From NCBI GenBank assembly GCA_902778625.1, contig CACYYM010000002.1, forward strand, positions 96,050-160,049: 64,000 nt of DNA. Reading direction: 5' to 3'. Within the stretch, counting starts at the first letter, position 1. Every line of letters begins with the position of its first letter. The position numbers were made by a program, and so were the translations under genes. This DNA is from an uncultured Bacteroidales bacterium (GTDB taxonomy: Bacteria; Bacteroidota; Bacteroidia; Bacteroidales; Bacteroidaceae). This document shows positions 8,234 to 16,780 of this stretch, in pieces. The notes under the pieces were generated by a model. It was not told where the DNA came from. It did not search any database and saw only the letters and a program-made list of their open reading frames with translations.

Positions 8234-8824
8234 TTAGCCAACAAGGCTGATTTGCTTTTCGCCGATGAGTTTGCGGAGGTTTATGAGTGCGTAACGCATG
8301 CGGCCAAGTGCTGTGTTGATGCTCACGCCAGTCTGTTCTGCTATCTCCTTGAAGCTGAGGTCGTCGTAGAAGCGCAGGAGGACAACCTCTTTCTGGGGCT
8401 CCGGCAGGTAATCGAGCAGGCGACGGATGCCTTCGCGGCTCTGTCTGTCGATGATTTCGTCTTCCCGAGTTGCCTCGCTCAACTGCAAGCTGTTGAGTGC
8501 TTTGGGCTTTACGAGGTCTTCGCGAACGGTGCAAGTCGTCTCGCACTCGCGGCTCTTATCTATTATGAGATTGTGCGCGATACGCGTAAGCCAAGCACTG
8601 AATTTGCCGCTCGTCTGGTACTTGTGACTGCGAATGGCAATGATGGCACGTTGGAACGTGTCCTGAAAGAAGTCGTTGGCAACTTCGCTATCCTTTACTA
8701 AAAAGAGGATATAGGAATAGATATAAGCCTGATGTCTGGCAAGCAAAACATCAAATGCACTATCGTTACCTTCTTCATACAATACGACCAACTCATGATC
8801 GGTCATTGCAGATAAGTTGTTCAT
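8234..8824 (-). CDS. ECF-type sigma-70 family RNA polymerase sigma factor
   Basis: A 196-residue sigma factor with only regions 2 and 4. Region 2 is at about residues 20-90 (DFFQDTFQRAI, the -10-binding helix area) and region 4 at about 135-185 (LSFKEIAEQTGVSINTALGR, the -35-binding helix-turn-helix). No anti-sigma gene is adjacent, which is unusual for ECF factors but common for the constitutive RpoE-like sigma of Bacteroidales. It is transcribed away from mazG across a 219-bp gap. Its regulon is not evident from the window. Confidence 0.93.
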   Translation of the reverse strand: MNNLSAMTDHELVVLYEEGNDSAFDVLLARHQAYIYSYILFLVKDSEVANDFFQDTFQRAIIAIRSHKYQTSGKFSAWLTRIAHNLIIDKSRECETTCTVREDLVKPKALNSLQLSEATREDEIIDRQSREGIRRLLDYLPEPQKEVVLLRFYDDLSFKEIAEQTGVSINTALGRMRYALINLRKLIGEKQISLVG

Positions 8825-9007
8825 TACGTCTCAAACTTTGGTTTTGGAGTAATGTTTGTCGATAGGCAATCAGTTTTTAGTGCGTTAATAATGTTTTGAC
8901 GATGCAAAGTAAAGGTTTTTTGTTCATTCCTGCAAGGATTTTTCCACTTTTTTACGGTTTGTGCAACGTTTCAGCCCTTTTTGCACGCCATTTTGCACAA
9001 AAAGGTG

Positions 9008-9015
9008 TAACTTTG
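9008..9015 (+). promoter_or_regulatory. -7 box of mazG
   Basis: TAACTTTG fits TAnnTTTG and ends 28 nt before the mazG ATG. Candidate -33 TTTG elements lie at 8980-8983 and 8992-8995, neither at ideal spacing. Confidence 0.55.
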
Positions 9016-9043
9016 TGCAATAAAATTAAGAAAGAATAAAGAA

Positions 9044-9829
9044 ATGCATACAAAAGAGGAGAAACTGCAAGCGTTCGGTCGTTTGCTGGACGTTATGGAC
9101 AACCTGAGAGAGAAGTGTCCTTGGGATCATAAGCAGACAAACGAGAGCCTTCGTCCCAACACGATTGAGGAAACTTTCGAACTTTGCGAAGCCTTGTTGA
9201 AGGATGACGTGCCCAACATTGAAAAAGAACTAGGTGACGTTTTGCTTCACATCGTGTTCTATGCGAAGATTGGAAGTGAGAAGGGACAGTTCGACATTGC
9301 CGACGTTTGCAATAAACTCTGTGATAAACTCATCTTCCGCCACCCTCATGTTTATGGCGACGCAGTGGCTAAGACTGCTGGCGAAGTGGTGATGGCGTGG
9401 GAACAAATCAAGCAAAAGGAAAAGGACGGCAACAAAACTGTCCTTGGCGGCGTGCCGACTTCGCTTCCTTCACTCATCAAAGCCTATCGCATACAAGACA
9501 AGGCGAGGGCTGTCGGCTTTGATTGGGACAAGAAAGAGGACGTTTGGGACAAAGTCAAAGAAGAGCTTGGCGAACTTCAAACCGAGTTAATGAAGGAGGA
9601 TAACATAGAGAAACAAACTGCCGAATATGGTGATTTCCTCTTTAGCCTCATTAATGCCGCTCGTCTTTACCACATCAACCCGGACAATGCGCTTGAGCAT
9701 ACGAACCAGAAGTTCATTCGCCGCTTCAATTTTGTCGAGCAGAAAGCAAAAGAGCAAGGGCTTCAACTCAAAGAGATGACCCTTGCTCAAATGGATGAAC
9801 TCTGGAACGAAGCGAAACGAACAGAGTAG
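9044..9829 (+). CDS. mazG: Nucleoside triphosphate pyrophosphohydrolase MazG
   Basis: It hydrolyses nucleoside triphosphates to monophosphate and pyrophosphate, a house-cleaning activity. The 261-residue protein carries two MazG domains. The first has the metal-binding EETFELCEA followed by EKELGDVLLHIV (about residues 45-75). The second, degenerate one has KEELGELQTEL and EYGDFLFSLI (about 170-205). KCPWD near residue 25 is typical of the N-terminal domain. It faces the FMN-binding gene convergently. Confidence 0.96.
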   Translation: MHTKEEKLQAFGRLLDVMDNLREKCPWDHKQTNESLRPNTIEETFELCEALLKDDVPNIEKELGDVLLHIVFYAKIGSEKGQFDIADVCNKLCDKLIFRHPHVYGDAVAKTAGEVVMAWEQIKQKEKDGNKTVLGGVPTSLPSLIKAYRIQDKARAVGFDWDKKEDVWDKVKEELGELQTELMKEDNIEKQTAEYGDFLFSLINAARLYHINPDNALEHTNQKFIRRFNFVEQKAKEQGLQLKEMTLAQMDELWNEAKRTE

Positions 9830-9863
9830 GGGAAACGATAATTTTACAAGTAATAATTGATAA

Positions 9864-9892
9864 TTAAGAAAGAGGAGCCCCTTCTTTCTTAA
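9864..9892. terminator. Bidirectional terminator candidate between mazG and the FMN-binding gene
   Basis: TTAAGAAAG (9864-9872) and CTTTCTTAA (9884-9892) form a perfect 9-bp stem that can extend with one bulge through GAGG/CCCTT. It lies in the 70-bp gap between convergent genes and has T-runs on both strands. Confidence 0.45.
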
Positions 9893-9899
9893 CTCTTGA

Positions 9900-10301
9900 T
9901 TACTTCTTGTTGGCGTAGTTGTAGTAAGCTATGCCGCGTCGAACGTTCTCGATGACTGCTTCAGATGAAACAGTTGCACCTGTCACGACGTCCACTTTTG
10001 CCTTTGCTGCAGTCTTGACCGGCTGGCCGTTCCACTTCTTCATCAAGCCTTTCACGACCATATCGAAGTACTTTGGCGTCTCTTCATTCTCTAGAGCCTC
10101 GACCTTCAGCACTTTTCCGGCTTTGATATAAACCTTGACCGGCGTCGTGCTTACATAGCCTTCGATGTCGGTTGCAAGTGTTGTGGTGTTGATGATGGTA
10201 ACGTCTTTCTGCTTTGTCATCACGGGTTCTTCGACGGTTTGACTTGTCAGAAAGAGGAATGCTCCGATGAGAGCGAGTGATTTTAATATTGTCTTTTTCA
10301 T
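9900..10301 (-). CDS. Exported FMN-binding domain protein
   Basis: A 133-residue protein with a hydrophobic N-terminal signal (about residues 1-20) and an FMN_bind domain of the NqrC/RnfG type. The motif VTGATVSS near residue 106 corresponds to the S/T-G-A-T site where FMN is attached covalently to threonine in the family. It would carry electrons in the periplasm. It lies directly downstream of the Tat-exported Fe-S aldo/keto reductase, 27 bp away, suggesting a shared electron chain. That link is inference. Confidence 0.8.
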   Translation of the reverse strand: MKKTILKSLALIGAFLFLTSQTVEEPVMTKQKDVTIINTTTLATDIEGYVSTTPVKVYIKAGKVLKVEALENEETPKYFDMVVKGLMKKWNGQPVKTAAKAKVDVVTGATVSSEAVIENVRRGIAYYNYANKK

Positions 10302-10328
10302 TTCTTTATTCTTTCATTCTTTCATTTT
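10297..10328 (-). repeat. 8-bp-period microarray at the AKR/FMN junction
   Basis: Four 8-bp units are seen on the plus strand (TTCATTTC, TTTATTCT, TTCATTCT, TTCATTTT). It starts at the FMN-binding gene start codon (10299-10301) and touches the reductase stop codon (10329-10331). Confidence 0.7.
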
Positions 10329-11717
10329 TCATGCTTGTTTCTTCCTTGTCATCTCGACGAGTTTGCTCAGATGGGTTGGGATGGGCAGTTGCTGAGGACA
10401 TTTTGGGAGACATTCTCCGCAGTCCTGACATCTGTTAGCGCGTGCCTTGTTGGGGATTGCAGCCTGATAAGCTGTGAGATAAGCCTGGCGTTTCTCCTCG
10501 AAATCTGGTGCCGAAGCATCGGGAAGAGGCAGACGTCCGTCCACGACAGCCTTGTTGTAAAAGGCAAAATTGCCAGGAATATCTACACCATGCTTGCAGG
10601 GCATACAATAAGCACAAGTGGTGCAACCGATGGTGGGCATGCCCGACATCTTGTCTGCGATGCGTTCCAGAAGCTCGTTCTCTATGTTTGTACAGGGGTC
10701 AAGAGGCGAGAAGGTTTCCAAGTTCTCTTTGAGATGTTCCATCCTGTTCATGCCGCTCAAAGCTGTGAGCACATTTGGCTTTGAACCAACCCAACGGAAA
10801 CCCCAGCGAGCAGGCGAGTCGTCTTTACGGGCACGAGCAAGCTGTTCGCGTACATCATCCTGCACATTTGCCAGTCCACCGCCTCGAAGCGGCTCCATGA
10901 TTACTGCCTGAATGCCCAACTTCTCGAGTCTGCCATAAAGATATTCCGCGTTTGCATCACCACGACGACGGCCTCTGCCTCTTTGTGCATGCGTCCAGTC
11001 AAGGTAGTTCATCTGGATTTGTACGAAGTCCCAATGGTATTTGTCGTTATTGTCAAGCAGCCAGTCGAAGACTTTCACATCGCCATGATAGCTGAATCCG
11101 AGGTGACGTATGCGTCCTGCCTTACGTTCCTCCAAGAGGAAGTCCAGCAGTCCGTTGTCGATGAAGCGAGCCTTGAGGTTATCGATGCCACCGCCACCAA
11201 CGCTATGCAGCAGGTAGTAGTCGATGTAATCCACTTGCAACTTGCGGAACGAATTGTCGTACATCTCTTTCGCTTTCTCGAAGTTCCAGAGCTGATCGTT
11301 CTGGTTGGACATCTTCGTGGCGACATAATATTTGTCGCGAGGATGGCGGCTCAAGGCATTACCGGTAGCTGTCTCGTTGTTTCCGCCACCATAAATCGGG
11401 GCAGTATCAAAGTAGTTGATGCCATGAGCCAGAGCATAGTCAACCAATTCGTTTACCTGCTCTTGTTCACGAGGCAAACGCATCATACCAAAACCAAGCA
11501 GCGAAATGTGTTCGCCAGTGCCGTTTTGAACGCGATAAGTCATTTTAATTTGTTCGGGAACATCACCGTCGAGAGCTTTCCCGGCTTTTCGAGTCGAACC
11601 AATCATCGGTACAGAGCCGACAGTAATCAACGACAAAGCAGTTGCCGAACCGAGTCCCAATCGCTCCAAGAATTGGCGACGATTCATTTCTTGTTGGTGC
11701 TTGCAATTATTCTTCAT
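10329..11717 (-). CDS. Tat-exported aldo/keto reductase with C-terminal 4Fe-4S domain
   Basis: A 462-residue NAD(P)H-type oxidoreductase. A twin-arginine signal (MNRRQFLERLGLG then a hydrophobic stretch) starts ten residues in. An aldo/keto reductase barrel follows, with the catalytic FDTAPIYGGG (Asp, Tyr) and VATKMS. A ferredoxin-like C-terminus has two cysteine clusters, CTTCAYCMPC and CQDCGECLPKCP. Such proteins are common in Bacteroidetes, but their substrate is unknown. The start is ATG 11717; an alternative is ATG 11687, just before the Tat motif. Earlier in-frame codons lie upstream of a likely -7 box. It neighbours the FMN-binding gene. Confidence 0.9.
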   Translation of the reverse strand: MKNNCKHQQEMNRRQFLERLGLGSATALSLITVGSVPMIGSTRKAGKALDGDVPEQIKMTYRVQNGTGEHISLLGFGMMRLPREQEQVNELVDYALAHGINYFDTAPIYGGGNNETATGNALSRHPRDKYYVATKMSNQNDQLWNFEKAKEMYDNSFRKLQVDYIDYYLLHSVGGGGIDNLKARFIDNGLLDFLLEERKAGRIRHLGFSYHGDVKVFDWLLDNNDKYHWDFVQIQMNYLDWTHAQRGRGRRRGDANAEYLYGRLEKLGIQAVIMEPLRGGGLANVQDDVREQLARARKDDSPARWGFRWVGSKPNVLTALSGMNRMEHLKENLETFSPLDPCTNIENELLERIADKMSGMPTIGCTTCAYCMPCKHGVDIPGNFAFYNKAVVDGRLPLPDASAPDFEEKRQAYLTAYQAAIPNKARANRCQDCGECLPKCPQQLPIPTHLSKLVEMTRKKQA

Positions 11718-11796
11718 ATTTAATTCGATTTTCTTATTTGACCTTAAGACATCAAAAAGGTTTAATACATTATATATTTTATAGTGTTTCCCGACA

Positions 11797-11804
11797 CAAA
11801 AGTA
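11797..11804 (-). promoter_or_regulatory. -7 box of the aldo/keto reductase gene
   Basis: TACTTTTG on the minus strand fits TAnnTTTG and lies about 80 nt upstream of ATG 11717. No -33 element is clear. Confidence 0.45.
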
Positions 11805-11875
11805 CAAAGAATAACTATAACCTCGCCACTTTTGCACGATTTTTCTTCTTTTGTGCAAAAATATTTGTCAAATTG

Positions 11876-11907
11876 TTTGGTATGTACCGAAATTTAGCGT
11901 ATCTTTG
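11876..11907 (+). promoter_or_regulatory. Promoter of the acyl-CoA ligase gene
   Basis: TTTG (11876-11879), a 20-bp spacer, then TATCTTTG (11900-11907) give a complete Bacteroidetes -33/-7 promoter. The ATG follows 24 nt later. Confidence 0.75.
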
Positions 11908-11931
11908 CACAGAATTAATGAAAATGTGCAA

Positions 11932-13596
11932 ATGAATACAACGATTGTACCTTCATATAATGAGATGATATTGAAGTCGATTCAGGAGCATTGGTTCCTC
12001 GACTCGATGTCCGATTACGGAGTCTTCACCCTGCAATATAAAGATGTTGCGCGTATCATAGAGAAGCTTCATATTCTCTTTGAGGAAGCGGGCATCAAAC
12101 CTGGCGATAAGATTGCTCTTTGCGGCAGAAACCTCAGCCGATGGGGAGCAGCTTTCTTCTCAGTCTTGACATATGGAGCAGTTGCAGTGCCGGTTCTTCA
12201 CGAGTTCCATCCTTCGCAGGTTCACGACATCATTAATCATTCGGAAGCAAAGCTGCTCTTTGTTGGCGATAAGGTTTGGCCGGCGCTCAATGCCGACGAG
12301 ATGCCCGACCTGCTTGGCATCATCTCACTTGTCGATTACAGCTTGCTCGTATGCCGTAATGAGAAGCTTGCTTATGCTCGCGAGAACCTCAACCGTCTCT
12401 TTGGAGAGAAGTTCCCGAGCCGTTTCCTGCCTGAGCTCTTAAGCTATTACAAGGACAGTCCCGACGAGCTTGCTGTGCTGAACTATACAAGTGGAACGAC
12501 CAGCAACTCAAAGGGCGTCATGCTACCATACAGGGCGCTCTGGTCGAACTGCGACTTTGCCTATAATGTTTTGGGCGATGAAATCAAGGCCGGCGACAAG
12601 GTGCTATCGATGCTGCCAATGGCTCACATGTATGGTATGGCATTCGAGTTCACGTTCGAATTCATGCGAGGTGTCCATGTTAACTTCCTGACGAAAGCCG
12701 CTTCGCCGACTATTCTGATGCGAACCTTAGCGGAAGTGAAACCTGTCGTCCTTATTGTTGTGCCTCTCATCATTGAGAAAGTAGTTCGAAAAGCTGTGAT
12801 GCCTCGCATACAAGACCCAGGCGTGAGGATGCTCATGCAAGTTCCTGTCATTGGTGACCGCATTAAGAAAAAGATCTGCGACGGCTTGACTCAAGCCCTC
12901 GGTGGCAATTTCTATGAACTCATCATTGGCGGTGCTGCCTTAAACAGGGAGATAGAGCAGCTGCTTCACGACATTGGTTTCCATTATACAGTGGGTTATG
13001 GAGCAACAGAGTGTGCGCCTATCATTACATACAACGACTGGAAAGAACAGATCGTGGGCAGTTGTGGTAAGAGCGTCATCCATCAGGAACTTACCATTGA
13101 TAGTCCTGACCCTATCAACATTCCTGGCGAGATATTAACGCGAGGTTTGAACGTCATGCTGGGTTATTACAAGAACGAAGAAGCTACAAAGGCTTCCATA
13201 GATGCTGACGGTTGGTATCATACGGGCGACCTCGGAGTGCTCGATCGTCATGGAAACCTCTTTATCAAAGGCAGAAGCAAGAACATGTTGCTTGGAGCGA
13301 ATGGGCAGAACGTCTATCCCGAAGAGATAGAAGACAAACTCTCGAACATGACATTGGTAAACGAGTGCCTTGTTGTGCAGCGCGAAGACAAGCTTGTCGG
13401 GCTAGTATATCCCGACCAGGAGCAAGTCAAGAAGCTTCGTCTCAGCAAAGAGGACATTGAGAACATTATGGAGCAGAACCGCAAGGAAATCAATCCGAAC
13501 TTGCCGCAATATGCTCAGCTCTTTAGCATCAAGGTGATGGAACAAGAGTTCGAGAAGACGCCAAAGAAGAGTATTAAGCGCTTCCTGTACACATAA
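11932..13596 (+). CDS. Long-chain acyl-CoA ligase / AMP-binding protein
   Basis: It activates a fatty acid to acyl-AMP and transfers it to CoA. The 554-residue protein belongs to the ANL superfamily. Visible are the P-loop-like YTSGTTSNSKGVML at about residues 183-196, YGATECAP in the middle, and the hinge HTGDLG followed by the catalytic GRSKNMLLGANGQNVYPEE. ATG 11932 is chosen because a full promoter lies between it and the earlier in-frame codons. It is monocistronic and ends against the GC-rich inverted array 3. Confidence 0.93.
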   Translation: MNTTIVPSYNEMILKSIQEHWFLDSMSDYGVFTLQYKDVARIIEKLHILFEEAGIKPGDKIALCGRNLSRWGAAFFSVLTYGAVAVPVLHEFHPSQVHDIINHSEAKLLFVGDKVWPALNADEMPDLLGIISLVDYSLLVCRNEKLAYARENLNRLFGEKFPSRFLPELLSYYKDSPDELAVLNYTSGTTSNSKGVMLPYRALWSNCDFAYNVLGDEIKAGDKVLSMLPMAHMYGMAFEFTFEFMRGVHVNFLTKAASPTILMRTLAEVKPVVLIVVPLIIEKVVRKAVMPRIQDPGVRMLMQVPVIGDRIKKKICDGLTQALGGNFYELIIGGAALNREIEQLLHDIGFHYTVGYGATECAPIITYNDWKEQIVGSCGKSVIHQELTIDSPDPINIPGEILTRGLNVMLGYYKNEEATKASIDADGWYHTGDLGVLDRHGNLFIKGRSKNMLLGANGQNVYPEEIEDKLSNMTLVNECLVVQREDKLVGLVYPDQEQVKKLRLSKEDIENIMEQNRKEINPNLPQYAQLFSIKVMEQEFEKTPKKSIKRFLYT

Positions 13597-13641
13597 ACTT
13601 GCATAAATTTGCCTTAATAATTTATCTCAACATAGATGGAT

Positions 13642-13735
13642 TTCAAAACGCCGCACGCGGGGATTGCAATTTCCGCGTGCGGCGTTTGGCATTTCCGCGT
13701 GCGGCGTTTGGAATCCCCGCGTGCGGCGTTTTGAA
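13642..13735. repeat. 22-bp array 3, GC-rich variant with inverted copy
   Basis: Three direct 22-bp units run from 13666 to 13731 with core TTCCGCGTGCGGCGTTT, preceded by one inverted copy. The 24-bp arms at 13642-13665 and 13712-13735 are perfect reverse complements. The structure can fold into a very stable hairpin between two convergent genes and probably ends transcription both ways. CGTG again sits at positions 11-14 of the unit. Confidence 0.95.
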
Positions 13736-13788
13736 GAAGCGTCTCCAGCCCTTTATATCAAGAGGGAGGCTTTTGTCGTCTTTAGAAG

Positions 13789-14460
13789 CTAATAAATCCG
13801 TTCGCCAAAGATGAGACTTCCGATGCGGATCATATTGCTTCCGTGTTCGACGGCAATGGGATAGTCATCTGACATACCCCAAGAACAAACCCTGAATTTG
13901 ACATTTTGGCAATTTGGCAGTTTGACAATTGCTTCGAACAACCGATGGGCTTGCTCGAACTCGGAGGCAATTTGGGCTTCGTCGTCTGTGTTCGTAGCCA
14001 TACACATTAAACCTTCGATGCTGACGTTCTCGTATTGTTGCCAAGCGTTGCTTTGCATGAACGCCAAAAGCTCGTCGGACAGGAAGCCGAACTTCGTTTC
14101 TTCCTTTGCTACGTGCACTTGCATGAGCACTGGTATGACGCGCCCACACTTCTTCGCCTGCTTGTCTATCTCTTTCAGTAAGTGCTCCGAATCGACGGCA
14201 TGAATGAGGCTGATAAACGGTGCAATGTACTTCACCTTATTCGTCTGCAAGTGCCCGATGAAGTGCCATTCAATGTCCTTCGGCAGCACTTCCTGCTTCT
14301 GCATAAGCTCCTGCACATGGCTCTCGCCAAAGATGCGCTGCCCACCATTGTAAGCATCCTGAATCATCGAGGCCGGATGGTACTTGCTCACTGCCACAAG
14401 ACGAACACCTTCAGGCAAAGTCCGCTTAATTTCACTTATTCTTTCCCTTGGGCTTATCAT
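13789..14460 (-). CDS. PLP homeostasis protein (YggS/PROSC family)
   Basis: A 223-residue pyridoxal-phosphate-binding TIM barrel that keeps the cofactor pool balanced. The PLP lysine is in LVAVSKYHP at about residue 26. GESHVQEL, WHFIGHLQTNK and SWGMSDDYPIAVEHGSNMIRIG are family signatures. Between FEAI and CSWGMS the sequence VKLPNCQNVKF is encoded by an 8-bp-period microarray (13895-13930). It starts inside the end of the DUF4494 gene (29-bp overlap) and is the last of a seven-gene operon. Confidence 0.95.
   Translation of the reverse strand: MISPRERISEIKRTLPEGVRLVAVSKYHPASMIQDAYNGGQRIFGESHVQELMQKQEVLPKDIEWHFIGHLQTNKVKYIAPFISLIHAVDSEHLLKEIDKQAKKCGRVIPVLMQVHVAKEETKFGFLSDELLAFMQSNAWQQYENVSIEGLMCMATNTDDEAQIASEFEQAHRLFEAIVKLPNCQNVKFRVCSWGMSDDYPIAVEHGSNMIRIGSLIFGERIY
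13895..13930 (-). repeat. 8-bp-period microarray inside the YggS gene
   Basis: Plus-strand units AATTTGAC, ATTTTGGC, AATTTGGC, AGTTTGAC and a half unit make 36 bp, or 12 codons, so the frame is kept. It falls in a surface-loop position before the conserved CSWGMSDD. Confidence 0.75.
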
Positions 14461-14932
14461 TTGCTTTCTTTATCTTCGGCTGCTCCTCTTCAGTCGCTGC
14501 TTTGAACTTAAACACATCAATGATGGCGGTCTCCGTAATGGAAACGATGACCCATTCGCCAAGTGTGCCCTTCATGCCTTCATCGAGCCTGGCGAGCGCA
14601 CGATGGAAGTCGTTTGCCTGAACGAGAGCATTCTGCACGGTTCGCTTCTCTACAGCAGTCTTCTCGTCGATAGAGATGTAGGCGATACGTGCTTTGAACC
14701 ACTTGTCGTCGTTCAGGTCATCGCTGTCGAAGAGGTCGGTCAAACGTGCTCGCTTGATGTCGGTCACCATGAACTCGCCTGTCATGAAAGGCTCAATCTC
14801 TTCAATGAAACGCTTCTCTGCTTCCGTAAAGCTGAGGGCGTCAACCAGATATGTCTCTGTGGTCTTCTTGATGAGACCGCTCTCCAAGGTCTTGTCGTAA
14901 CGGACCTTGCATTCAAACCATTCGCTTTGCAT
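14432..14932 (-). CDS. DUF4494 family protein
   Basis: A 166-residue cytoplasmic protein of unknown function found across Bacteroidetes. It starts MQSEWFECKVRYDKT and carries a highly charged C-terminal tail (KIKKANDKPKGKNK). No catalytic motif or membrane segment is visible. It lies six bases after the YgiQ stop and overlaps the YggS start by 29 bp. This DUF4494-YggS pairing may reflect related roles, but no function can be assigned. Confidence 0.85.
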   Translation of the reverse strand: MQSEWFECKVRYDKTLESGLIKKTTETYLVDALSFTEAEKRFIEEIEPFMTGEFMVTDIKRARLTDLFDSDDLNDDKWFKARIAYISIDEKTAVEKRTVQNALVQANDFHRALARLDEGMKGTLGEWVIVSITETAIIDVFKFKAATEEEQPKIKKANDKPKGKNK

Positions 14933-14938
14933 AAGTTT

Positions 14939-16780
14939 TTACTTTCTTAATTTCTTATTTTCGTCCTTCCAGAGGAAAAAGAAGCTGTTCTGCTGTTTCT
15001 TTTCCTCTGGTGTCTTTGCGCTAAATATCTTCTCGAGAGTGTAGGGATGATAGCCTGTTGCCCAGCAAGTTGTGCTGACAGTGAGAGGTGTCGGAGTGAA
15101 GTCTTGTACTTGCTCGAGCTTGAAGTCAAGCTGCTTTGTGATGGCAGCAAGCTCTTGCATGTCGCGTACCGTGCAGCCAGGGTGTGAGCTGATGAAGTAG
15201 GGAATGAGTTGCTGCCGAAGTCCTGCTTCTCTGCATGTCCTATCGAAGATACACTTGAACTGTCGGAAGAGGCTGAACGAAGGCTTTCTCATCACGTTTA
15301 ACACCTTGTCGCTCGTGTGCTCTGGAGCAACCTTCAAGCGTCCGCTCACGTGCCTTGTGATGAGCTCTTTCGTGTATGCCCTTGCTGCTCGATTCAAGTT
15401 CTCGTCCTTCCAATCATGAAGCAACATATCGTAGCGAACACCGCTTCCAATGAAGCTTTTCTTGATTCCGGGCAACGCATCGACACTTCGGTAGATGTCG
15501 AGCAATGGTCGATGGTCGCCGTTCAGGTTCAGACAAACAGCAGGATGAATGCACGATGGACGTTTGCACTTCTCGCAAAGTTCCTGTCGTTTGCCCTTCA
15601 TCATGTACATGTTGGCACTCGGCCCGCCAAGGTCGCTGAGGTAACCTTTGAAGTCGGGCATTTTGGTGATTGCCTTCACCTCTTTTAATATGCTTTCCTT
15701 CGAACGGCTCACGATGAACTTTCCTTGGTGAGCGCTTATCGTACAGAAAGCACAACCGCCAAAACAGCCGCGATGAAGCGTCACGCTAAACTTAATCATC
15801 TCGTAGGCAGGAATGCGTTTGCCTTTGTACTTGGGGTGTGGCAGTCGCGTGTAAGGCAAGTCGAAGCTTTGGTCGAGCTCTTCTGAAGTCAAAGGTGGGT
15901 AAGGAGGGTTCACTACAACCCATTTGTTTCCTGTCGCTTGCAGAAGTCGCTGAGCATGAATCTTGTTGCTTTCCTCTTCTATGTGTCGGAAGTTCTCAGC
16001 ATGAAGCTTTGGCTCTCGAAGGCAATCTTCGAAGCTGTGCAGAACGATGTCGTCTTGTTTAATGCCTCCCGGAATGTCTTCCTTTTTCATGAGCCAAGCA
16101 GTCTGCAGAAGTTCTTTTGCCACTTCTCGAAGCACTTCCCTTGTGATGCTAGCCTCGCCATTCTCGTCGTAATAGAGTAGGGGATGAAAGTCGTTGATGG
16201 CTTCGTTGAGTCGTCGCACGAGTTCCAACGTTGGCTTCTCACCCATGCCATAAGTGATGAGGTCAGCATCGCAATCGCAGAGGATGCTTGGACGGAAGCG
16301 TTCCTGCCAATAGTCGTAATGCATTACTCTTCGCAAACTTGCCTCTATGCCACCAAGTACAATGGGAACATCAGGGAAAAGCTTCCTTAAGATGTCGGTA
16401 TAGACAATGGTGGGGTACTCGGGACGCAAGTCGTGACGCCCATCAGGGCTGTATGCATCTTCGCTCCTCAAACGTCGAGCAGCGGTGTATTTATTGACCA
16501 TGCTGTCCATACAACCTGGCGAGATGCCAAAGAAGAGTCGAGGACGCCCAAGCTTCTTGAAGTCGCGAAAGTCGCCATGCCAATCTGGTTGTGGCACGAT
16601 GCAAACACGCAAGCCTTCAGCTTCAAGCAAACGTCCTATTACAGCAGCTCCGAATGCCGGATGGTCCACGTAGGCATCAGCGCTGAAGAGTATCACGTCA
16701 GCACAATCCCAACCACGCAGATCCATTTCTTTGCGTGTTGTGGGAAGCCAATTGGTCTTTATGATTGCTCTTTCTTCCAA
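14939..16780 (-). CDS. YgiQ-family radical SAM protein
   Basis: A 613-residue radical S-adenosylmethionine enzyme. An N-terminal B12-binding-like region (about residues 20-120, with GISPGCMDSMVNKYT) precedes the radical SAM core, where CFGGCAFC at about 330-337 binds the 4Fe-4S cluster. A C-terminal YgiQ extension ends in a lysine-rich tail. The reaction catalysed by YgiQ proteins is not established. It overlaps the preceding small gene by 22 bp. Confidence 0.93.
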   Translation of the reverse strand: MEERAIIKTNWLPTTRKEMDLRGWDCADVILFSADAYVDHPAFGAAVIGRLLEAEGLRVCIVPQPDWHGDFRDFKKLGRPRLFFGISPGCMDSMVNKYTAARRLRSEDAYSPDGRHDLRPEYPTIVYTDILRKLFPDVPIVLGGIEASLRRVMHYDYWQERFRPSILCDCDADLITYGMGEKPTLELVRRLNEAINDFHPLLYYDENGEASITREVLREVAKELLQTAWLMKKEDIPGGIKQDDIVLHSFEDCLREPKLHAENFRHIEEESNKIHAQRLLQATGNKWVVVNPPYPPLTSEELDQSFDLPYTRLPHPKYKGKRIPAYEMIKFSVTLHRGCFGGCAFCTISAHQGKFIVSRSKESILKEVKAITKMPDFKGYLSDLGGPSANMYMMKGKRQELCEKCKRPSCIHPAVCLNLNGDHRPLLDIYRSVDALPGIKKSFIGSGVRYDMLLHDWKDENLNRAARAYTKELITRHVSGRLKVAPEHTSDKVLNVMRKPSFSLFRQFKCIFDRTCREAGLRQQLIPYFISSHPGCTVRDMQELAAITKQLDFKLEQVQDFTPTPLTVSTTCWATGYHPYTLEKIFSAKTPEEKKQQNSFFFLWKDENKKLRK

